Positions 6,120 through 8,880 of a stretch of 8,880 nt of DNA are shown piece after piece. Every line of letters begins with the position of its first letter. Position 1 is the first letter of the stretch. The notes below the pieces were generated by a model, which worked only from the letters and a program-made list of their open reading frames with translations, did not search any database and was not told the DNA's origin. The translations under genes were made by a program, and so were the position numbers. The stretch is from Actinomycetota bacterium. GTDB taxonomy: Bacteria > Actinomycetota > Thermoleophilia > Gaiellales > Gaiellaceae. The stretch is from the NCBI GenBank assembly GCA_016870235.1, contig VGCB01000076.1, positions 1-8,880 on the forward strand. Direction: 5' to 3'.

Positions 6120-7052
6120 TCAGGCTGCGACGGCGAGCTGCGCGATCCCGTGCAGGATGTCCCGCTCGCTCACCGTGACCGCGTCGATCGCGTACCGCTC
6201 CATCACGCCCAGCAGGATGACGGCGCCCGCGACGATCACGGGCGCGCGCCGCGGCTCGAGGTGGAGGATCCGCTCCCGCTCGGCCAGGGTGACGGAGCGC
6301 AGCCGGTCGTAGAGACCGGTCACAGCCTCGCGCGAGAGCCGGTGGCCGTGGACGCGCTCAGGTGCGTACGCGTCGAGGCCCAGGTCGACCGCAGCAAGCG
6401 TCGTGATCGTGCCGGCGACCCCGATCGCCGGACCGGGCGCGAGCCCGGGGAGGAGCAGCTCGACGTGTGCGGCGCACGCCGCAAGGTCCTGCTCGGCCGG
6501 CGGGTCGCTCGCCAGGAATCGCTCCGTCAGGCGGACGCAGCCGAGCTGGAGGCTGACGGCCTCGCGCACGGAATCGTCGCCGCCGACCGTCAGCTCCGTG
6601 GAGCCCCCGCCGATGTCGACGATCAGCGTGCCGTCGGCGATCGGCCCGGCCGAGGTGACGCCGCGGAACGTCGTGCTCGCCTCCGCGGCGCCGGAGAGGA
6701 GGCGCGTCGCGACCCCGTGGCGGCTGCCGATGCCCTCGAGGAACGAGGGACCATTCTGCGCGTCTCTGACCGCACTCGTCGCGGTCGCGAGGATGCGCGT
6801 CACGCCGAGGCCTCTGGCCTCGGTCACGTACGTGCCGACCGTGTCGTCCACCCGCCGCATCGCCGGCCCGGCCAGCCTCGCCGTCTCGTCGACGCCCTCG
6901 CCGAGGCGCGTGATCGCCAGACGGCGGACGATCTCGTCGACGCGGCCGTCGCGGTCGACGTCGGCGACGAGGAGCCGGGTGGAATTCGTCCCGATGTCGA
7001 TCGCTCCGACCCGCATCGTCGTCTCGACTCGCATCGTCGTCTCGACTCGCAT
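6120..7052 (-). CDS. Exopolyphosphatase / pppGpp phosphohydrolase family (Ppx/GppA)
   Basis: A 310-residue (or 298-residue) ASKHA-fold phosphatase, the short form common in actinobacteria, which hydrolyses polyphosphate or pppGpp. Numbered from ATG 7052: phosphate-1 loop AIDIGTNSTRLL (17-28), ATSAVRDAQN (91-100), likely catalytic Glu124 in LSGAAEAS, phosphate-2 loop DIGGGSTEL (146-154), GVAGTITTLAA (211-221), and AGAVILLG with the terminal VSERDILHGI. The gene is full length to TGA 6120-6122. Three in-frame ATGs (7052, 7034, 7016) arise from an 18-bp duplication. The conserved family start is the third (MRVGAIDIG). A TACGAT -10 box at 7062-7067 would start the RNA near 7055, favouring leaderless use of the first ATG, so the longer form is listed. 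Polyphosphate versus pppGpp use cannot be told from sequence alone. It is divergent from the GNAT gene. Confidence 0.9.
   Translation of the reverse strand: MRVETTMRVETTMRVGAIDIGTNSTRLLVADVDRDGRVDEIVRRLAITRLGEGVDETARLAGPAMRRVDDTVGTYVTEARGLGVTRILATATSAVRDAQNGPSFLEGIGSRHGVATRLLSGAAEASTTFRGVTSAGPIADGTLIVDIGGGSTELTVGGDDSVREAVSLQLGCVRLTERFLASDPPAEQDLAACAAHVELLLPGLAPGPAIGVAGTITTLAAVDLGLDAYAPERVHGHRLSREAVTGLYDRLRSVTLAERERILHLEPRRAPVIVAGAVILLGVMERYAIDAVTVSERDILHGIAQLAVAA
7017..7052 (-). repeat. Two perfect 18-bp tandem units carrying the ppx start codon
   Basis: The unit ATGCGAGTCGAGACGACG occurs twice without a mismatch (7035-7052, 7017-7034) and is followed by a diverged third ATGCGGGTCGGAGCG at 7016. 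Each unit adds MRVETT in frame and another start codon. No mismatches between copies suggests a recent duplication. Confidence 0.9.
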
Positions 7053-7116
7053 GGCGCGCCGATCGTAGTCGCCCGAGCGGCGGACGCCGTGCGAGGCCGT
7101 CGACGCGCGGGCCGTG

Positions 7117-7188
7117 CAAATCCCCCGTTCGGGGGAGAGGTCGATCCCCCCGGCGGGGGATCACACCGGACGGATGCCTTCCTACCGT
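7117..7188 (+). promoter_or_regulatory. Palindrome-containing promoter of the GNAT gene
   Basis: CAAATCCCCC (7117-7126) opens two adjacent palindromes: CCCCCG-TT-CGGGGG (7122-7135) and GATCCCCC-CGGC-GGGGGATC (7144-7163). A TANNNT -10 box TACCGT (7183-7188) follows about 20 bp later. The same order recurs at 8039-8086 with one palindrome. The proximal palindrome covers the -35 position, so an activator or repressor dimer there would act directly on polymerase. The cognate regulator is unknown. Confidence 0.5.
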
Positions 7189-7198
7189 GGGAGAGGAC

Positions 7199-7927
7199 GT
7201 GACGAGCGCCCATCTGCACCACTCGGAGGCGCCTCGGCCGCGACATCCGCGACGGACCGGCGTTGAGATGGTTCGCCGCCTCCGCCTCGGCCTGACGCTC
7301 CAGACGGCGCACAAGCAGGCCTGGTACACCCGGCGATTCCTCGGTCTGCGGGCCGATCTCACCTCTCTCCCCGAGCCGGCCCCCGCGAGGATCCCGATGA
7401 CGATGGAGCCGGCCGGGCCCGACTTCAAGGGCTTCGATCGCGAGCTCGCGCGGACCAACGGCTCCGACTGGCTCGAGATCTTCCTCCGGGAGCGCATGCT
7501 GGACGCGGGGGTCACGACCCTCTACGTGGCGCACGACGAGGAGCGGGAGCCGATCTACTGCCAGTGGCTGATCGGTCACGACGACTGGGCGTCGCTCGAT
7601 GCCTACCAGCCGGGCCGGTACGTCGCGATCGCCGAGGACGAGGTCATCCTCGCGAACGCCTACACGTTCCCGCGCCATCGCGGGGTCAGGGCGATGGCCG
7701 ACGGCATGGGGCAGCTGCTCCGGATCGCGGCGGAGCGCGGCGCGACCGCGGCGTACACGTACGTGGGCGAGGACAACATCCCGTCGCTCCGCGGCTGCCA
7801 TCGCGTCGGCTTCGATCTCCACCACGTCCGCGAGAACACGCGCCGGCTGTGGGGTCGAGGGAGCACCGTCAACGCCGTCGACACGCACGGGAGGGAGCTC
7901 TGGCACGCCGCGATCGCCACCTCGTAG
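7199..7927 (+). CDS. GNAT-family N-acetyltransferase
   Basis: A 242-residue protein with a C-terminal GCN5-related acetyltransferase fold. The acetyl-CoA-binding segment is FPRHRGVRAMADGMGQLL (residues 157-174), followed by the GNAT-type GEDNIPSLRGCHRVGF (190-205), the usual N-x-x-S-x-x-x-x-x-x-x-GF close. The N-terminal half is basic at first (RRLRLGLTL), then has WLEIFLRERM and YCQWLIGHDDW, features of an N-terminal GNAT half but without clear substrate residues. The acceptor is unknown. GTG 7199 is preferred because GGGAG ends 5 nt before it. An in-frame GTG at 7187 overlaps the predicted -10 box, and ATG 7268 lacks a ribosome site. If the RNA starts near 7195, translation would be nearly leaderless. 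The gene ends with TAG and is divergent from ppx. It looks intact. Confidence 0.75.
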   Translation: MTSAHLHHSEAPRPRHPRRTGVEMVRRLRLGLTLQTAHKQAWYTRRFLGLRADLTSLPEPAPARIPMTMEPAGPDFKGFDRELARTNGSDWLEIFLRERMLDAGVTTLYVAHDEEREPIYCQWLIGHDDWASLDAYQPGRYVAIAEDEVILANAYTFPRHRGVRAMADGMGQLLRIAAERGATAAYTYVGEDNIPSLRGCHRVGFDLHHVRENTRRLWGRGSTVNAVDTHGRELWHAAIATS

Positions 7928-7992
7928 CGGCCGACCAGGGGCCCCTCGGCGTCGGCGGCGCCGGGACGTCGCGCCTCGTCCCCGATCGCCTG

Positions 7993-8007
7993 CGCGCGCT
8001 GCGCGCG
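7993..8007 (+). terminator. GC hairpin after the GNAT gene, terminator uncertain
   Basis: CGCGCGC-T-GCGCGCG is a perfect 7-bp inverted repeat 66 bp after the GNAT stop. No T-tract follows, so it is at best a weak terminator. Alternating CG runs also arise by chance at this base composition. Confidence 0.2.
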
Positions 8008-8038
8008 GGAGGCAGCGGCCTGCCATGACCGAAGGTAA

Positions 8039-8086
8039 CAAATCCCCCTTTCGGGTGGTCACGCCATCCGATCTCCTCCCTAGGGT
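8039..8086 (+). promoter_or_regulatory. Second copy of the palindromic promoter element
   Basis: CAAATCCCCC (8039-8048), a partial palindrome CCC-TTTC-GGG, GTCACGCC and a TAGGGT -10 box (8081-8086) repeat the order and spacing of the proximal half of the 7117-7188 promoter. After aligning TCAC in both, the distance to CCTA is identical (18 bp between TCAC and CCTA). Its own downstream gene start is not present; monooxygenase coding begins within the -10 region. Confidence 0.45.
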
Positions 8087-8880
8087 GGGGCTCGCCTTCG
8101 CCGCCGGCTGGAACCCGAACGACTTCGTCCTCCAGCCGCAGAACTTCGCCCGGCGCAAGGACGTGATGTTCGAGCAGATCGAGATCGTCAAGCGCCTCTG
8201 GGCCGGCGAGTCGGTCGACCTGCCGGGGCCGAACGGCGACGTCCCCGTGCGGATCCTGCCGCGGCCGATCCAGCCGGAGCTGCCGGTGTGGATCACGATC
8301 GCCGGCAACCCCGAGAGCTTCACGATGGCGGGCGAGCGCGGGTACGGCGTCCTCACGCACCTGCTCGGCCAGACCGTGGACGAGCTCGGCGAGAAGATCG
8401 CCCTCTACCGCGCCGCGCGCGAGCGCGTCGGGCTCGATCCCGACGCGGGCCATGTGACCGTCATGCTCCACACCTTCGTCGGGCCGGACGACGCGATGGT
8501 CAAGGAGGAGGTGCGGGCACCGCTCAAGCGCTACCTGATGAGCTCCGTCGAGCTGATCCAGAAGGCGGCGTGGGCGTTCCCGACGTTCCGGCAGGCGACG
8601 ACGTCGGCCGACGGGCAGTTCGCCCTCGACCACCTCGAGGAGTCCGAGCTCGACGCCGTGCTCGAGTTCTCCTTCGAGCGGTACTACGAGACCGGCGGGC
8701 TCCTGGGAACCCCCGACAAGTGCGTCGAGGTCGTCGAGCACATGCGGGCGATCGGCGTCGACGAGATCGCCTGCCTGATCGACTTCCACGACTCGACCGA
8801 CACCGTCCTCGAGCATTTGCCGTACCTCGAGGACGTCCGCCGGCGCTGCCTGGCGAGCGCCGGGCAGGGGGCGGACGAGT
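8085..8880 (+). pseudogene. Luciferase-like flavin monooxygenase (natural-product LLM type), N-terminus missing and 3' end beyond window
   Basis: An open frame of about 265 codons matches the middle and end of FMN-dependent luciferase-like monooxygenases of the type found with secondary-metabolite clusters (TIGR04020-like). Landmarks: RVGLAFAAGWNPNDFVLQP, VMFEQIEIVKRLWAGES, PRPIQPELPVWITIAGNPE, THLLGQTVDELGEKI, VMLHTFVG, YYETGGLLGTPDKC and CLIDFHDS. Full members begin about 115 residues earlier, with the first barrel strands and a GFxAVWxPERH segment; none of that is present. The frame is open upstream to ATG 8025, but that would translate through the promoter-like element, and its ribosome site (GGAGG at 8008-8012) is 12 nt away, so I doubt it is used. 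Without the first third the flavin barrel cannot close. The 3' end lies outside the window. Confidence 0.75.

Noticed and set aside
6078..7202. Plus-strand frame of 374 codons starting at the orphan ATG
   Set aside because: Only the first 14 or so codons lie outside ppx; the rest is antisense to a complete, motif-rich phosphatase. The start signal alone was kept.
6824..8816. Long minus-strand frames opposite the GNAT and monooxygenase genes
   Set aside because: Shadow frames; the plus strand carries the GNAT and luciferase-like motifs.
1..8880. CRISPR arrays, tRNA or rRNA genes, insertion sequences
   Set aside because: No spaced repeats, cloverleaf, rRNA motifs, transposase motifs or terminal inverted repeats were seen.

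Overview
The window is very GC-rich, with strong G/C bias at third codon positions, long spurious antisense frames, and TAnnnT-type -10 boxes. Together with the gene families present, this suggests a high-GC actinobacterium, possibly of the Thermoleophilia type. That placement is inference; no rRNA or other marker gene is present.

Layout. Positions 1-2826 (minus strand) hold the 5' part of an AceE-like thiamine-diphosphate enzyme that runs off the left edge. Upstream of it lie the remains of two genes: an enolase-superfamily sugar-acid dehydratase without its N-terminal domain, and a phytanoyl-CoA dioxygenase (PhyH) family gene without its C-terminal half. These two are joined out of frame near 2325, behind a promoter with a LacI-type operator. 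Positions 2998-5737 (minus strand) form a methionine-synthesis operon: promoter, SAM-I riboswitch, a stem that can mask the ribosome binding site, then metY and metX. Positions 5738-6119 carry no recognised protein. They hold GC-rich inverted repeats, a near-consensus plus-strand promoter, a structured leader, and a strong Shine-Dalgarno with an ATG that points into the 3' end of the next gene. Positions 6120-7052 (minus strand) encode a Ppx/GppA phosphatase whose start codon lies in an 18-bp tandem duplication. Positions 7117-7927 (plus strand) encode a GNAT acetyltransferase behind a palindrome-containing promoter. A shorter copy of that promoter at 8039-8086 is fused to the middle of a luciferase-like monooxygenase gene, which runs off the right edge without its N-terminal third.

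How it fits together. MetY and MetX are sequential enzymes: MetX acylates homoserine and MetY replaces the acyl group with sulfide to make homocysteine. The SAM riboswitch closes the feedback loop. The LacI-type operator ahead of the PhyH/dehydratase remains fits control by a small catabolic inducer such as a sugar or sugar acid. Two abrupt gene-to-gene joints, and a possible third (the cut-off plus-strand start at about 6119), mark this stretch as either recently rearranged and decaying or wrongly assembled. Read mapping across about 2325, 6119 and 8087 would decide. I did not find a complete new multi-gene system. The most original signals are the duplicated palindromic promoter element, the orphan structured leader, and the fused gene remains.
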